A program made the position numbers and the translations under genes. This document shows, one piece after another, positions 28,901-38,937 of a stretch of DNA of 64,000 nucleotides. Source of the stretch: Chrysophaeum taylorii (Eukaryota; Sar; Pelagophyceae; Pelagomonadales; Pelagomonadaceae); assembly GCA_029834535.1 (NCBI GenBank), contig JAQMWT010000407.1, positions 124,001-188,000 of the forward strand. Reading direction: 5' to 3'. Under the pieces are notes generated by a model. That model did not search any database, was not told the origin of the DNA, and saw only the letters and a program-made list of their open reading frames with translations. The stretch's first letter is position 1. Each line of letters opens with the position of its first letter.

Positions 28901-30881
28901 ACCTTTGAACCACGCTTATTTAGTGTTCCAAGAGCTCCCCCGACCTGTTGATGGCCGAGGAGTTCCCGTCTCCGGCTGCCACTTCATAATGTCGTTTATT
29001 ACGACCGAACTGCCGGAAGACGAAGACGAAGACCCTGAAAAGGATCCGATGAAATTGGCTACGTCTCACGCTACGAGACAACGTCGGAAGAACCGTGCGC
29101 GCGATGAGCCACAGATCTTCAAGGACGCAGCCGCTTACAAAGATTATATCGATAAGATACCCGATAATATGACGCTCGCTGAGATCGCACGTGATCAAGA
29201 ATCTGATGCTACTTTCGAGGATATTCGCTACCGAATGGCCCAAGGTCAGGCGCCGCGACGTTCCCGAGCGAACGAACGATTCGAAGTCGTTAAAGATGTT
29301 CTTTATCGCATTTCTGCTGATTCGCACCCGATGATTGTTGCACCTGCTACGTTGCGCAAGCGCATTATTCGACTCTACCATGACACTCCGGTTAACGGTG
29401 GTCATATGGGACGTCACAGTACCGTCCAGGCTATCCAAGAACGATTTTGGTGGCCTCACATGTCGAACGAAGTTGGAGTCTTCATTGCTGAATGCTTAGT
29501 TTGCCAGAAAGCTCGTACGCCTGAGCCGAAACGAGCTGGACTCTTGCAGCAGCCCGTCTACGATGGTGATGGTGCTGTTCTTTGCATGGATTTATTTGGA
29601 CCCTTGCCCAGCGCTGGTCCCGAGACGTATCTTCTAGTATTTTTTGATCCGTTCTCGCATTTCTTGATTCTGGATGTTTTGAACGATAAGACTGCTGAGT
29701 CTGTCCTCGAGTCTTTTGTCATTAACATCCTCCTCGAGGGCTACTTGCCCCAGATGATTCGTACCGACAACGGTAAAGAGTTCGTGAACAAGTTGATGCG
29801 CGAGTTTTGCCATCTCTTTAACACCCGATACCAAACTACGATTCCTTATCATGCCCAGTCGAACCCGGCTGAGCGTAAAAACCGATTTATCAAGGCCTTC
29901 CTCCGTGCTTGCCTTCAGGGCCGGAACATCACGGATTGGCCTGACTTTGCTCATTATATTGCGTTTTGTTATAACCGCAAGTTTATTCCAGGCACGCAGA
30001 TTTCTCCCTTTATGCTGCGCCTGAACCGTCAGCCGATGCTGCCGACCGACTACACGCTTATGGACTTTGATGCGCGATTATTGCCGAAGACTCGCTCTGA
30101 TGCAGTCGCCGAAACTCGTGAACGATTGAAGTATTATACGAAAATCGTCCGCGAGGCTCGTGATAAAGCTTTGAAGAAACAACGATTGGCCTACAATGGC
30201 GATCATGTTGATGTTGAATACAAGGAAGGATCGCACGTTTTGCTCTACATTCCTTTCCTTCAGAACAAACTTCGACCGGAATGGCGAGGACCGTTTATTA
30301 TCAAGGAACGCCTTTCCCCGGTCACCTATAGGATTGAGTCTCTCGACTCTCCGCCCGAAGAACGACGTGTTCATGTTAGTCAGATCACGCCTGTGATGGT
30401 ACCTCCGATCGTTGATCAAGCCATCCGCAAACCCGAAGAAACCTTCCGTGATGATTATCAGCACGGTAAGTTTGTTGTTTTCCGGATTCCTGACCGGAAG
30501 CGCTCTGATTGGCGCAAGAAGATTTATGTTGCTGAAGTTTATGAGCCTTACGATTACCGAAATGATCGTGTTGCTCTACGTTTCTATTCCGATTTGGGTC
30601 CGAACGATGATGTGGCTTATTTCAAGCCGACCTCTCACGTTTCGCACCGCAAACTCAAGCCCGAGTTCAAGGACGTTGAAGGTCGAAGTTTCACCGACAA
30701 ATCCAGAATTTCCTCCAACACAACTCCTTGTGTCACGGATTTCGCTCCGCACGAGATTGATGTGTTGATCCCCAAGTTTACTTTACGCTGTGGCCGAGTT
30801 CCTGAACCGGTCGTCGCCCGCGTTTACCAGAAGATTCGTTCACGAGATGCTCGTAAGGCGAAGCCGCGCTCCTCGCGCTAG
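25923..30881 (+). CDS. pol: gypsy-I ORF3: Pol polyprotein with C5-cytosine methyltransferase, RT, RNase H, integrase
   Basis: A 1652-codon frame (first codon GTG; upstream stop at 25890; first ATG at 26022). Residues 148-425 form a C5-methyltransferase: motif I LFSGAGG (152-158), motif II LALDAS (178-183), motif IV ASPPC with catalytic Cys235, motif VI-like LIEQEA (Glu273), motif VIII CRVRLLV (304-310), motif IX SELLTMPLDFDWAG (385-398), motif X-like HLASVVPP (407-414). Reverse transcriptase spans about 540-760, with FVDD at 702-705. RNase H has Asp855, Glu905, Asp930. Integrase has His1153, His1161, Cys1191, Cys1194 and the DDE triad Asp1223, Asp1282, Glu1317. A GPY/F module lies near 1453, and an uncharacterised C-terminal domain spans 1513-1630. 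The frame is unbroken and all catalytic residues checked are present. Confidence 0.92.
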   Translation: MFFFEEHDRSAARVAVTAAEEVPTLVTQGEVLAMGDIVRYEDELNVSTINELTKECEEGYDKGSLSFTVSVASHLTHCDASPPPMLLSTAQKDATTAMADKSSLKRPEGDDDFARRSEEDEKKCREITEAEIRRRYEKVQWLPITYRKVVMLFSGAGGSTLGLQRANELCGTSFRVVLALDASDTANQIHHKNFPNIPVVQHTLCGRYVTTLRLIESYLPYAEWSSSMCVASPPCVHSALCNLTSRDVGKGVTATHWTMKLCKMAGFFMWLIEQEASIISYVARLHPYVYVVNFYDITPSLMSCRVRLLVSSHPLHLRAVPMTCKNMQQEFAAALGYADERHLLQMNNLGSSRAATDAAYTVTRVPLRVGPHRSDYRSLNLKMISELLTMPLDFDWAGFSRTTSLKHLASVVPPDTMTLLVLDLRNSVTKDFHLSGEALPSALSPADFDVPWKDAPRDAECAPLPQTPEHVKDNEAMKVQIPTKEEVDKVVQELGIPDNPHLDDEAKLMLRHCVQYSWAFFDPIMRPVDSPPVSLRFKDANPRPIKMTPYRLTPAKLDCLRKQISEWCRDGVIRPANSPWGFPVLMLPKKGAEIGTSNAFRAAVDLRQLNDQLVNDSWPNIRQDDALAFLAMRRWRTCIDIRWGYHNLRLDPAAQNAVTMVSPLGAHSFLRLPLGVKTVGALFCKQMASDLSKWMYQDLVAFVDDIMMGSDDLHRHLQVLIEVMCHLAQRGYSGRTAKFHLLKDDIEFLGHISTPEGLKPNPKTLEALQKMPIPGTLPNTFPKTQIRSFIGMSNYCRRYVKGYSKIVEPLRRLCLEGVKFEWTPECQKAWDTIIEALVDSRGVYHPDYDLQIRSDASKDGLGAYLFQIVEVKDDAGRVTREERVIEYWSRAVPKEMRNYEPRRLELLAVILSLEHFRAYIEGHRTVLETDHRNLTFLRKATHSSGQLARWAMRLANFDPELGYKPGMSLGMSIPDCLSRNPIDHVIETDEFGEPLNHAYLVFQELPRPVDGRGVPVSGCHFIMSFITTELPEDEDEDPEKDPMKLATSHATRQRRKNRARDEPQIFKDAAAYKDYIDKIPDNMTLAEIARDQESDATFEDIRYRMAQGQAPRRSRANERFEVVKDVLYRISADSHPMIVAPATLRKRIIRLYHDTPVNGGHMGRHSTVQAIQERFWWPHMSNEVGVFIAECLVCQKARTPEPKRAGLLQQPVYDGDGAVLCMDLFGPLPSAGPETYLLVFFDPFSHFLILDVLNDKTAESVLESFVINILLEGYLPQMIRTDNGKEFVNKLMREFCHLFNTRYQTTIPYHAQSNPAERKNRFIKAFLRACLQGRNITDWPDFAHYIAFCYNRKFIPGTQISPFMLRLNRQPMLPTDYTLMDFDARLLPKTRSDAVAETRERLKYYTKIVREARDKALKKQRLAYNGDHVDVEYKEGSHVLLYIPFLQNKLRPEWRGPFIIKERLSPVTYRIESLDSPPEERRVHVSQITPVMVPPIVDQAIRKPEETFRDDYQHGKFVVFRIPDRKRSDWRKKIYVAEVYEPYDYRNDRVALRFYSDLGPNDDVAYFKPTSHVSHRKLKPEFKDVEGRSFTDKSRISSNTTPCVTDFAPHEIDVLIPKFTLRCGRVPEPVVARVYQKIRSRDARKAKPRSSR

Positions 30882-30921
30882 CACCTCCCTGGGGCAGCTC
30901 GAATTCTTACCAGGGGAGTCC

Positions 30922-31231
30922 TGTGGCGGCAACTACCGCCTCCTAAGGCTTACCCCTCTTCTAGGGCCCCCCTTATCAGGGGCACCCTACTCCGTTCTGA
31001 TGATGTCAGTTTTCTCTATGACATGTTCCCTGATTTCTGTGATTCAAGTGTTCTCAATCATAAAGCACAGCCGATCCTCAAGTTGTGAGGACCAGGCACG
31101 GAAGTTGTTTGTGGTTGTGTGGCGGGAGAACGGCCATCCTCGTCCAGTGACTCCACCAAGGGCACGGACGCGAGCGGCGAGCCAGGATTCGAAGGCACGC
31201 CAGGTAGCCCCTAAATTCTCCTTGTGCCACA
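30922..31231 (+). repeat. gypsy-I 3' LTR (310 bp)
   Basis: It is preceded by a short purine tract (CAGGGGAGTCC), the expected plus-strand primer position, and followed by the target duplicate GGTGG. It carries the GGCACGGAAG stretch that the 5' LTR has lost. Confidence 0.92.
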
Positions 31232-31236
31232 GGTGG

Positions 31237-32755
31237 TGCTGCTGTTCTGGGGCACCCGGTGTCAACTTGGCCGTTGCCAAGCGCGGAGTAGTAAAACCGG
31301 TAGACGGTTCGAGGCGGCATTTGCACGCTTGTAGTTGGTCTCGTATGGCGTTCACAGAAAGAAAGAGTATCAGCCACCTTTCAGCACAGTATGCTGTTAG
31401 CACGTCCTTGAGCACTCGCGAGTCCATAACGCACACACCGTGCGAGGGAGGGACCCGTTGTGCTTGAATAATCTCGATAAATAAATAAATAAATACCAGC
31501 GAAGAACGCAGGGCCTTCGCGTCGGTCTCGCGCCAAATACGACGCGGAAATTATGTCAACGAATAGCATTGATCATCATCGAGGAGAATGGTTTCGTTCC
31601 GGTGGAATCATCATTCGTGTTGACTCGCTGTACGCCGACCCTTTTCTCATCGAAACGCGCGTGACCACCTCGCTCAGGTACGTCGTGGAGCCCTATCGCT
31701 GCCGCCGATCATGTTCAAAATTGCGTTCTCGCTTTGGCTTGTTTTCCAACAAAAAAAACACGCGCAACATACGCCTTGGCTGCTGCGATCAAGATTCAAA
31801 TGATACGGAGGGTCTCAGCGTTTGCCGCTTCGCTACGCGAGTCAATACCACCAAAGACCGCGAGAACGGAAGCGGCGAAAAATGCCGTCCGTTGTCGTCG
31901 TCGCGCTGCTCCTATGCGTCCGCTATAATCGACGCGGTTTGGGAGACGACGCCGCCGCCGCAATGTGAAATAAAGCGTCGTGCTCATTCCGCTTGGACGA
32001 TGCTCCTCAGGAGTAACTTTGTTTTTGGTGGGACTCCGCATCGCGCGCGACATGGCCGGTGCCGTAGCCGCTCGGGATGTCTGAGCGCCGCGAGGATCCA
32101 CGTTGTGAGCGTGCCTCATCTAGTCGTAGTTTCGTGGTGGCGGAGAGTCCAGGTGGTGTGACGAGGACTTCCATGTAGGCGAATGACGATGCGGATGGTG
32201 ATCGACCGGAGGCAGCGTCACTGAAACGCCCGCCGCTTTTTGCACGAACTCGTGCAGCTGGTACGTCCTGCGCCGGCCGGCCTCTTGCATGTCCATCGCC
32301 GCCACGTGCTTTCAGCAGCAGCATCAGCACCACCACCTTAAGCTGCCGATAGTGAACCCGCCAGGGGGGGGGTCCATCTTCTATCTGGAAGCGCTGGGTC
32401 CGACTGCGGCCACCCACACGATGATGATGATGATTCTCTTATGACAATAGACTAAGGTGTGCACACTGCAATATACTAGAATCGGCGCACACAAGGCAGC
32501 AGCAGCAGCAGCACCAGCAAGAAACCCGGAGGTGAGGTGAGGTGAGGTGAGGTGAGGTGAGGTGAAGTGATAAGTGCTGTTTCAAAAGCATGCGTTGAGT
32601 TTGTATACACACTTGTAACGAAAGTGAGAGACCGCCAGAGGCCAACGCCGCGGCGGCAGCATGCGTTGAGCTTGTAAAGACGCTTGTCTTGAACGAACGA
32701 ACGAACGAACGAACGACCAGAGGAGGTCAACGTCGAAGATTAGAAAGCGTCGTCG
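31237..32755. other. Intergenic stretch with short repeats
   Basis: No gene can be supported. Open frames up to about 200 codons on both strands lack recognisable domains. Structure seen: (GGTGA)7 at about 32531-32568, (GAAC)n at about 32693-32716, and a 71-bp direct duplication whose copies start GCATGCGTTGAG (about 32589 and 32660). It lies downstream of gypsy-I and beyond the 3' end of the ABC transporter gene. Confidence 0.5.
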
Positions 32756-34845
32756 TCAGTAGGCGTGCTCGGCGCCGGTGTAGTGGAGGGCGATGGCACC
32801 GATTGCGCGGAAGGCGACGAACATGCCGGCCAGGACAGCCCAGGCGCGGGGGGCGGAGTTCGCGTCGACGAGCAAGGCATTTTTGAGTTCCTTGCAGGCC
32901 GCGGCAGCGAGTTCTGGTTCGTCCGAGTGCTGGCGACATCGCGAATCCGTAAACTCCTCGAGGACCGCCAGATTGAGCGAGTAGGTGAGGGCGCAGCAGT
33001 AGCGGGCCCAGCGCAAAAAGGACGGGATGTAGGTGTTGCGGACGAAGAGACCGCAGAACCTAAGAAGAAGAAGAAGAAGAGCGTCAGGAATTGAAAAGTA
33101 AGAACGCACAGGTACTGGGGCATGAAGATGATGGGGTAGAGCTCGGTGGCCGTCTTGGCGTCGGGCGTGGCCGCGCTGACGCAAAAGGCGATCGAGGCCG
33201 TCGTGATGCTGAGAGCCCATATGATCGAGGTGAGTACCCAAAAATTTGAGCGGAAGCCGACGAGCATGTACGCGACGAAAATCGTCGAAACGTTCAGGCA
33301 GTAGGTCTTGACGAGCTGAATGGCGACCTTGCTGATGATGTAGGGGGCGATCGCGTAGGTACCGGAGAGGTACTCGACGACGAAGAGGCGACGCTCGTAG
33401 GCGACGGTGAGGATGACCGACATGGCGTTTCCGGCGAGCGAGAAGAGGCAGATGAGGGACAGGGAGTTGAATTGGTTGTCGAGCCGATCCTTCTTGGCAT
33501 AGTCCTCTCTGCCGGCGTCGTAGTAGATGCAAGCGATCACCGCCGTCGAGAAGACGTCGACCACGATTCGCGAGACGAGGGCATGGAACTGGCGAACTTC
33601 GATCAGCACGTCTCGCTCGATCAGGACGCGAAGCTGCGTCGAGATTGGCGCACTATCGTTGTCCACCACCGCCGGGAGGTCCTCGCAGAGTTCTGCGGTT
33701 GGGAGCAGGCCCGGCTCCGAGTGGCGCACCTCGAAGGAGCTGCGGCCCAAATCCCACCTCCCGTCGTCGTCGTCGTCGTCGTCGTCTTCTTTCGTAGTTA
33801 TCGAAGAGCTCGGGGTGGCGTCGCGAGCGAAGAACCCCGCCATCGCCAGGGTGTTGTCGTCGAGATGCGCAACCTTGAGCATGTGTTCGGCAACGTTGAA
33901 GTGCTCGGGCGCCGGGAAGCCGCGAGCTGCGAAGGTGTCGAGGACGTCCTCGCGCGCACCCGCGTACATAACGCAGCCGCGCTTCATCACGACGAGACGG
34001 TCCAGAAGGTCAAAAACGTCGCTGCCCGGCTGGTGAATCGTCGTGAGGACTATAGCTCCCAGCTTGGCGACGGCCGCCAAGACCGCGACGCACCGGAGCG
34101 CCGACTCGGAGTCGAGGCCGCTCGTTGGCTCGTCCAACAAAATAATCTCTGGCGACGTCACTAGCTGGATCGCGACCGAGAGCCGCTTCCTCTGACCGCC
34201 AGATATACCTTTCCGACCGCTTCCGCCGCCCCCGACGCGCATATCCGCGCACCGCGACAGATCCAGCTCGTGGAGGAGCGACCTTACGAGCCGGTCGTGG
34301 GACTTGAAGCTGTGGCGCTGCAGCTTGGCCGAGAACTCGACCGCCTCGCGCACCGTGACCTCCGGAATCAAAGCGTCGTCCTGCATCACGTACGCCACCG
34401 ACCGCGCGTAGTCTGACGGCCGGACCTCGCGCTCGTCGAGCATCACGCACCCCGAGGCGCGCCGTTGCCTTCCGGCAAGCACGTTCAGCACGGTCGTCTT
34501 TCCCGAAGACACCGGTCCGAGAATCGCCGTCGTCTGCGCGTGGTAGGCGGCACCCCACGCGTGGTCAAGGATCTGGAACGACCCCGCGGAGACGCACACC
34601 TTGGACCACCGCAGGTCGTACCCCGGCCGCGACGTGTCGCGGTGATAAAACTCAGACTGGACCGAGCTGTGCCGGCTATAAAGCGAAGGCACGACGCTCG
34701 GTTGCCTGCTCAGTTCGGTCCCGCCCTCGTCCTCCTCTTCCTCGTCGTCCGTCAAGCCGTCGTCCGACTTCTTTTCCACCGCGATCTCGATAAACGAGTT
34801 CAGGCTCTTGGGCGTTTTTCCATCGCTCTCATCGTCGCGCGCCAT
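32756..34845 (-). CDS. ABCG-type half-transporter (one 50-nt intron)
   Basis: The first ATG gives MARDDESDGK and a product of about 679 residues after splicing. The nucleotide-binding domain comes first: Walker A GPVSSGKTT (about 110-118), signature ISGGQRKRLSV (about 214), Walker B IILLDEP, and IHQPGSDVF with the switch His. Six transmembrane helices follow, the ABCG/White order. In-frame sequence fails after IIFMPQYL. Removing 33060-33109 (minus strand GTGCGTTC...CTTCTTAG, with CTGAC as a likely branch site) joins CT to G and continues FCGLFVRNTYIPSFLRWARY, the conserved ABCG loop, to a stop at 32756. Family members export lipids, sterols or xenobiotics as dimers; the substrate here is unknown. 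It is divergent from the TLC-like gene. Confidence 0.88.
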
Positions 34846-35083
34846 CGTCGCCGTTCCCCCTACAATTCTTGTGGCATTTGTTCCGCTCGTGTCACTCGGT
34901 CTATTTAGGTCAAGCGTGCTTGACAAAAGTGCTTCCAAGAAAGTTGAGGGCCGTACCACCAAAAATCAGCACCTCATTTTTCCCCCCCCACTTTCTTCTG
35001 TTTTCTACCCCGCTTTGGTTCTTTTCAGAACGGGCCTAAATAAAGAACTATAACGGTTCTTCCACAACTTGTTTAAGGGTCAA
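34846..35083. promoter_or_regulatory. Divergent promoter region, ABCG and TLC-like genes
   Basis: This 238-bp region lies between two ATG codons pointing apart. It contains a poly-C run (about 34981) and a TAAATAAAG stretch near 35038 but no clear TATA box. Confidence 0.4.
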
Positions 35084-35884
35084 ATGATGAATCTCTCAGT
35101 GGTTGTGGAGCGACTTGACGACTGGCCTCACGCGGCCTTCTACGGCGTCGCTGCCTGCGCCTACCTCGCGAACCTCGCGGTCATCGATCGGCTGCTGCGG
35201 TCTTCGAACAAGAAATACCTGAAGATCGCGCCAGGTCGCCGCTGGTACATCCTCTTCAACATCACCAAGTCCCTCTTCCTGACTATTATCGCGCTCATCA
35301 CCTTCGTGTCCCTCAGGACCGGCAACTTGAACTTTGTGCGCACGGGTGCTTGGTCCGGGAACCTCTTCTTCCTCAACATGACTGGCTTGTATGCGATGAC
35401 GGACGAACTCCCGTTACTACTTAGTCGAGAAAAGATGATGCTATCCACCTTGCTGCATCACGTTTGCGTTGGGTTTATCCACGTCGCGCTCATCTTCTCC
35501 GATTTTCGCGACGAGGGACTCCACAAGAGCGCCTATGCCTACGGCATCTTCTCCTCCTTCGCCGGGCCCGTCAATTTCTACCTTGGTTTTCGATTTTTGG
35601 TCGACAACGCCAATTGCCTCAAACGTGTGGGCTACGTCTCCTACGTCTTCGACTGCGCCCTCAACTGGACTTGGCAAGTTTGCTACGCGGCCAAGTTGGG
35701 CTACCTTTGGCGCCATGACTTCACACCTCGCCGTCTCCTCGGACTCCTCCTCTACTGGACCATGTTAGCTGTTTGGGTGCGCGACGACCTCATTCTCATG
35801 CGCCACCTCCGCAAGCCTGACGCCGCCGCCGCCGCCGATTTCGGTTCTCGTAAGAATCTTCATTCAGATTCTGTCGTCTCGTGA
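35084..35884 (+). CDS. Multi-spanning membrane protein, TLC-domain-like (original copy)
   Basis: This is a 266-residue protein from the first of two adjacent ATGs, with about seven hydrophobic helices. The central part, NLFFLNMTGLYAMTDELPLLL...LSTLLHHVCVGFIHVAL and FAGPVNFYLGFRFLV, matches the TLC (TRAM-LAG1-CLN8) pattern with its His-His pair. TLC proteins act in ceramide synthesis, lipid sensing or ER transport; no specific role can be given. The assignment is by motif memory and is tentative; the gene itself looks intact. A 99.5% identical copy at 42700 lacks the last eight residues, and the copy helps set the start at MNLSVVVERLDDW. Confidence 0.7.
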   Translation: MMNLSVVVERLDDWPHAAFYGVAACAYLANLAVIDRLLRSSNKKYLKIAPGRRWYILFNITKSLFLTIIALITFVSLRTGNLNFVRTGAWSGNLFFLNMTGLYAMTDELPLLLSREKMMLSTLLHHVCVGFIHVALIFSDFRDEGLHKSAYAYGIFSSFAGPVNFYLGFRFLVDNANCLKRVGYVSYVFDCALNWTWQVCYAAKLGYLWRHDFTPRRLLGLLLYWTMLAVWVRDDLILMRHLRKPDAAAAADFGSRKNLHSDSVVS

Positions 35885-36353
35885 CCAACGCCCTACACAC
35901 TCAACATCAGATTTTCCTTTCTTTTTCTGGGAACGAAAGATTTTCACTAAACCACAGAAAAAAAAACTTTCTGTTTCCAAAGATAATATTATTGCGATTG
36001 TCCGGAAATCGCGACGAAGAAATTTTGACATAAAATAATCACCACAAAAGATGATATGTTAAAAATTGATCGACTTCTTTATTTTTGTTGCAGCTTGCGA
36101 GGGCATCCGCACCTCTTCGCCTCCCGGGCGGGCTGGTTGGAAGCCGGAATGTTCGCACTGGGACGGGCCGGAGGTAGCAGAAGTAGACGTTAACGACGAG
36201 ATGGTTGTCAGTCAAATCGCGGTCTCCGCGCCGCATGGCGACAGGCGTCGAGTGCTCCTGACGCTCCTTTTTGCGCGCCCTTCGTCTCTCGACCCCGTGA
36301 CTTCCAAATCCCACGGCGCTGCGATTAGCCCACGCCCCGTGCACTCGGCTATA
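35885..36353. other. Intergenic stretch
   Basis: No gene is seen. The first 170 bp are A/T-rich with CTTTCTG/CAGAAAG inverted pairs (about 35920-35985). They could be the 3' UTR of the TLC-like gene. The rest is GC-rich with a CTCCCGGGCGGGCTGG block that resembles blocks at about 38815 and 40445. Confidence 0.4.
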
Positions 36354-36354
36354 C

Positions 36355-36432
<78 letters not shown>

Positions 36433-36433
36433 G
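36354..36433. repeat. (TTAG)20 tetranucleotide microsatellite
   Basis: About twenty uninterrupted TTAG units. It is not the TTAGGG telomere unit, so a telomeric origin is not supported. Confidence 0.95.
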
Positions 36434-36747
36434 TTGCGGCTCAATTTACCGGTACGGAATGTAACAATGACATAGTGGCGAGGCCTTAAAACTAAGCTCC
36501 CCATACGACGCGTGGGCTCGAGGTGAAGGTCGGCACCCGCGGAGTCGTCGTAGTGCGCTTTGCCGACTGCTTCTTGCACGTTGTCTACATAAAATCCAAA
36601 CTCGTTTCGGCGTGCTTGTTCGACCACTAACGAAACTCCAGAGATGTCACCCATGTCGTATATGACTCTCCTGGTAACTCCGGTACACCAAATCTGATCC
36701 TTCCTCTTTTCCTTCCTTTGGGAGGTTTCTCTCCGAGTCACATTCAT
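36427..36747 (-). CDS. Short hypothetical open frame
   Basis: A 106-codon frame with mixed, protein-like composition (VIYDMGDISGVSLVVEQARRNEFGFYVDN...HYVIVTFRTGKLSRNN). No family is recognised. It may be a fragment of a mobile-element protein; context on both sides is repeat DNA. Its 3' end runs into the TTAG microsatellite. Confidence 0.22.
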
Positions 36748-38937
36748 GGCTTTCCCTCATAATCCTTACCCCTTCCTCCCTTCCGCTTTCCTTTCAAACA
36801 ACCCGACAAGAAGTTCGTCCGGTTCTCTGTCCGACCTTGGAGTAATCCACCCTCGCGTGCCGCAAGGTCTTCTCAGGCCGTATGCCCCTGGGAAGTGAGG
36901 AGCTCCAACTATTACTGCAGTAGTAGCAACACGTTGTGTGGCGGAATGGTCTAGTCACATCTTAGACCGCACGCGGTCTCTACCATACCTCTGCAGAGGG
37001 TCAAACCTCTCCAGAGGGTGCAAAGAAATCTGGAGTTTCTAACCCTTATACCGTCCGTTGAGAACGACATCTCTTCCTTACCCTTATTCTTCCCTTTCGC
37101 GCAACCTCACAATAACAAAAGGTGAGGGTAGGAATGCCGGTCCTGGTGTGTGCGAGTGCCCGGGGCTATATATACCCTTGTGAATAAGTCCTCTGAATTC
37201 TGCTCGCGCTCATCATAATGGCTTAGCGTGTCCCGTAGAAAAGTAGTCTTACATCTTCTACTAGGTGTAGTTTTGCGCGTCGTCTGTCGTGTGCTGAGTT
37301 TAGGGGAACTAACCTGTTCCCTGAACTCTTACCTGCCAGACTCACACGGTGAGGCGGGATGGTTCTTCAGTGACATTTTACCACTGCACTCCAGAAACCT
37401 CAGGAGTTCGTGAACGCACTTGCCTGCACTTGTTTCTCTTCAGTCAGGGTTAAGATTATTAGTTGCTTCGGTAATCCAGGCGTGGCTCACCGGCTTTTTC
37501 GACTTGTCGTGGTTGAGGGCGGCACCGAGCGCAGATCGACAAGCGCGTGACGCAGGTTCCTTTCATGAACTGCGCCTCCTGCGAAGCAGAGTTTCTAGCG
37601 ACCTCGGTGTTTGATCGGATTCATATGCTACGAAATTTCATTTCGAAGATCGCAGCGTAGGGTAGCTCGTTCTTCAGCCGCGTGAAATCTTGCTTCAACG
37701 CCGCGGTTTCCGCCGCTTTCAGTCCCTCAAATTTTCGAGTTGTGGCCACGCGAAGAAGCGGTTATAGCATTTGTTGTACACGTCAACCATGCGCAGGATC
37801 AAGGGAAAACGACGTGCAGTGGATACGGATCGAAACTTGTCTACGAACTGCCGGTGATCCTTCTCGCGGTCATCGTAATCTTCCGTGATTTGGCGGAAAA
37901 TGCCTCAGATCTGCTTGGCGCCGACCTCGAGCGTGCCCTTTCAAGGCGCGGCTTTGGTTTCACTCTACGCGTTGCGGTCCTTGCGCTCATAGCCATGACG
38001 ACGACGGTCGGGAGCTCGGAATCCGACCAAACTTGCCGGCGAGTGCCAGAGGACAGGACAGCCCTGACCAGCTCGTCGTCGTAGTCGAGACAGAACTTCT
38101 TCGGCTTTGCGCGTGCGTGATTGTCGCACCGAGTCTCAGTCGATTGCCTACAGGGGGAAAATGCGCCAGCCTACAGGCCCGGGATAAGGTCCCCGTGATG
38201 TGTTTTGGCATACTCCATAATGGCCCTCGGCGTTCGGCGGCCTGGAACGCGCCGACCTAGGCGCTTTTTCGGCGTCGGTTTCCACGGTGGTGCGGCGGCG
38301 CTGGACGTGTCGCGGTGCACTTGACTGCCCAACGCGAGAGGCTGAGCGCCGTCGGTCACGCGAACCAGAAACAAGAGTCAAAACTGACTGCAACATCAGA
38401 ATAACTCCGAAAACCCTCCTCTCCAAGGGGCGTGACGTCAAACTGACTCACTTTTTTTCGGGGGAGATTTTCGAGCGTTGTCAGGGCTGATGTGGTGGCC
38501 CAGTATGTAACGGTTTCCCAACCTAAATTGTTTGTCTTTAAATAACTAACTAACGAACTTCAGACCTCTCCCGAGCATGGGAGCCAGGCCGGACCGGCAG
38601 GAGCCGGTACGGAATCACAGAGGAAAATCACGCAGTTGGGGCAGAGGCGAGGGACGAGGACGGACTTGTTGATGGTGGACCGCCACTGCGCGCGGTCTTG
38701 TGCGAGGTCGTGCAACAGCGTCGCAGGCCGCGGACGCGTTGGTCCACGAACAACTGACCTGTCCGCCGCGTTCTGCCCAACAGAGCGACCCCGATCCCAG
38801 CGCGGACTTTCCGGGTGCTAACCGGCAGCCCGGGAGGCGAGCAGGCACCGTCTCGCTCCGGGACGGCCGGGGCCGCCGCAGGGAGCAAGCGTGTTAGGCG
38901 CCGTCCTCCATCGCAACCAACGGCTAGCGATCGCAGT
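36748..38937. other. Repeat-derived DNA without a clear gene
   Basis: Open frames are short and unrecognised. At 36936-37040 a block TGTGGCGGAATGGTCTAG...CTTAGACC with a self-complementary arm starts like the gypsy LTRs, but the resemblance stops early. The 66-bp TATA-bearing repeat lies at 37117. CCTGCACTTGT at 37424 repeats at the ends of Helitron-type fragments elsewhere. At 38590-38700 the minus strand reads WRSTINKSVLVPRLCPNCVIFLC, an unplaced Cys-containing fragment. Confidence 0.4.
37117..37182 (+). promoter_or_regulatory. 66-bp repeat with TATA box, copy 1
   Basis: It starts AAAAGGTGAGGGTAGG, has a central CCGGTCCTGGTGTGTG and ends GGGGCTATATATACCC..TTGTG. A strong TATATATA flanked by a GGGG/CCCC inverted pair suggests a core promoter, perhaps from a retroelement LTR. 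Confidence 0.55.

Larger units (their letters stand above)
21394..31231 (+). mobile_element. Ty3/gypsy LTR retrotransposon carrying a DNA methyltransferase (gypsy-I)
   Basis: Two LTRs (305 and 310 bp, starting TGTGGCGGCAACTACC and ending CGCA or CACA) are flanked by the 5-bp duplicate GGTGG (21389-21393, 31232-31236). Domain order in the three plus-strand frames is coiled coil and acidic Gag-like region, retropepsin-like region, C5-cytosine methyltransferase, reverse transcriptase, RNase H, integrase, GPY/F module and a family-specific C-terminal domain. Reverse transcriptase before integrase defines Ty3/gypsy. LTRs are about 96% identical apart from small indels, so the insertion is not recent. 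The 5' LTR lies 20 bp from the hAT-like element. Confidence 0.93.

Noticed and set aside
31553-32161. 202-codon plus-strand frame and an overlapping minus-strand frame with an Ala/Val hydrophobic stretch
   Set aside because: Neither shows a domain or clean gene ends. The hydrophobic stretch resembles a targeting signal but ends at a stop within 15 residues.
36354-36433. Internal telomere repeat
   Set aside because: The unit is TTAG, four bases, not TTAGGG or TTTAGGG, so it is an ordinary microsatellite.
36936-37040. tRNA-like fold (GGCGGAATGGTCTAG...GGGTCAAACCTCT)
   Set aside because: No consistent acceptor stem, anticodon loop or correct arm lengths could be drawn. It is more likely part of an unknown LTR-like repeat.
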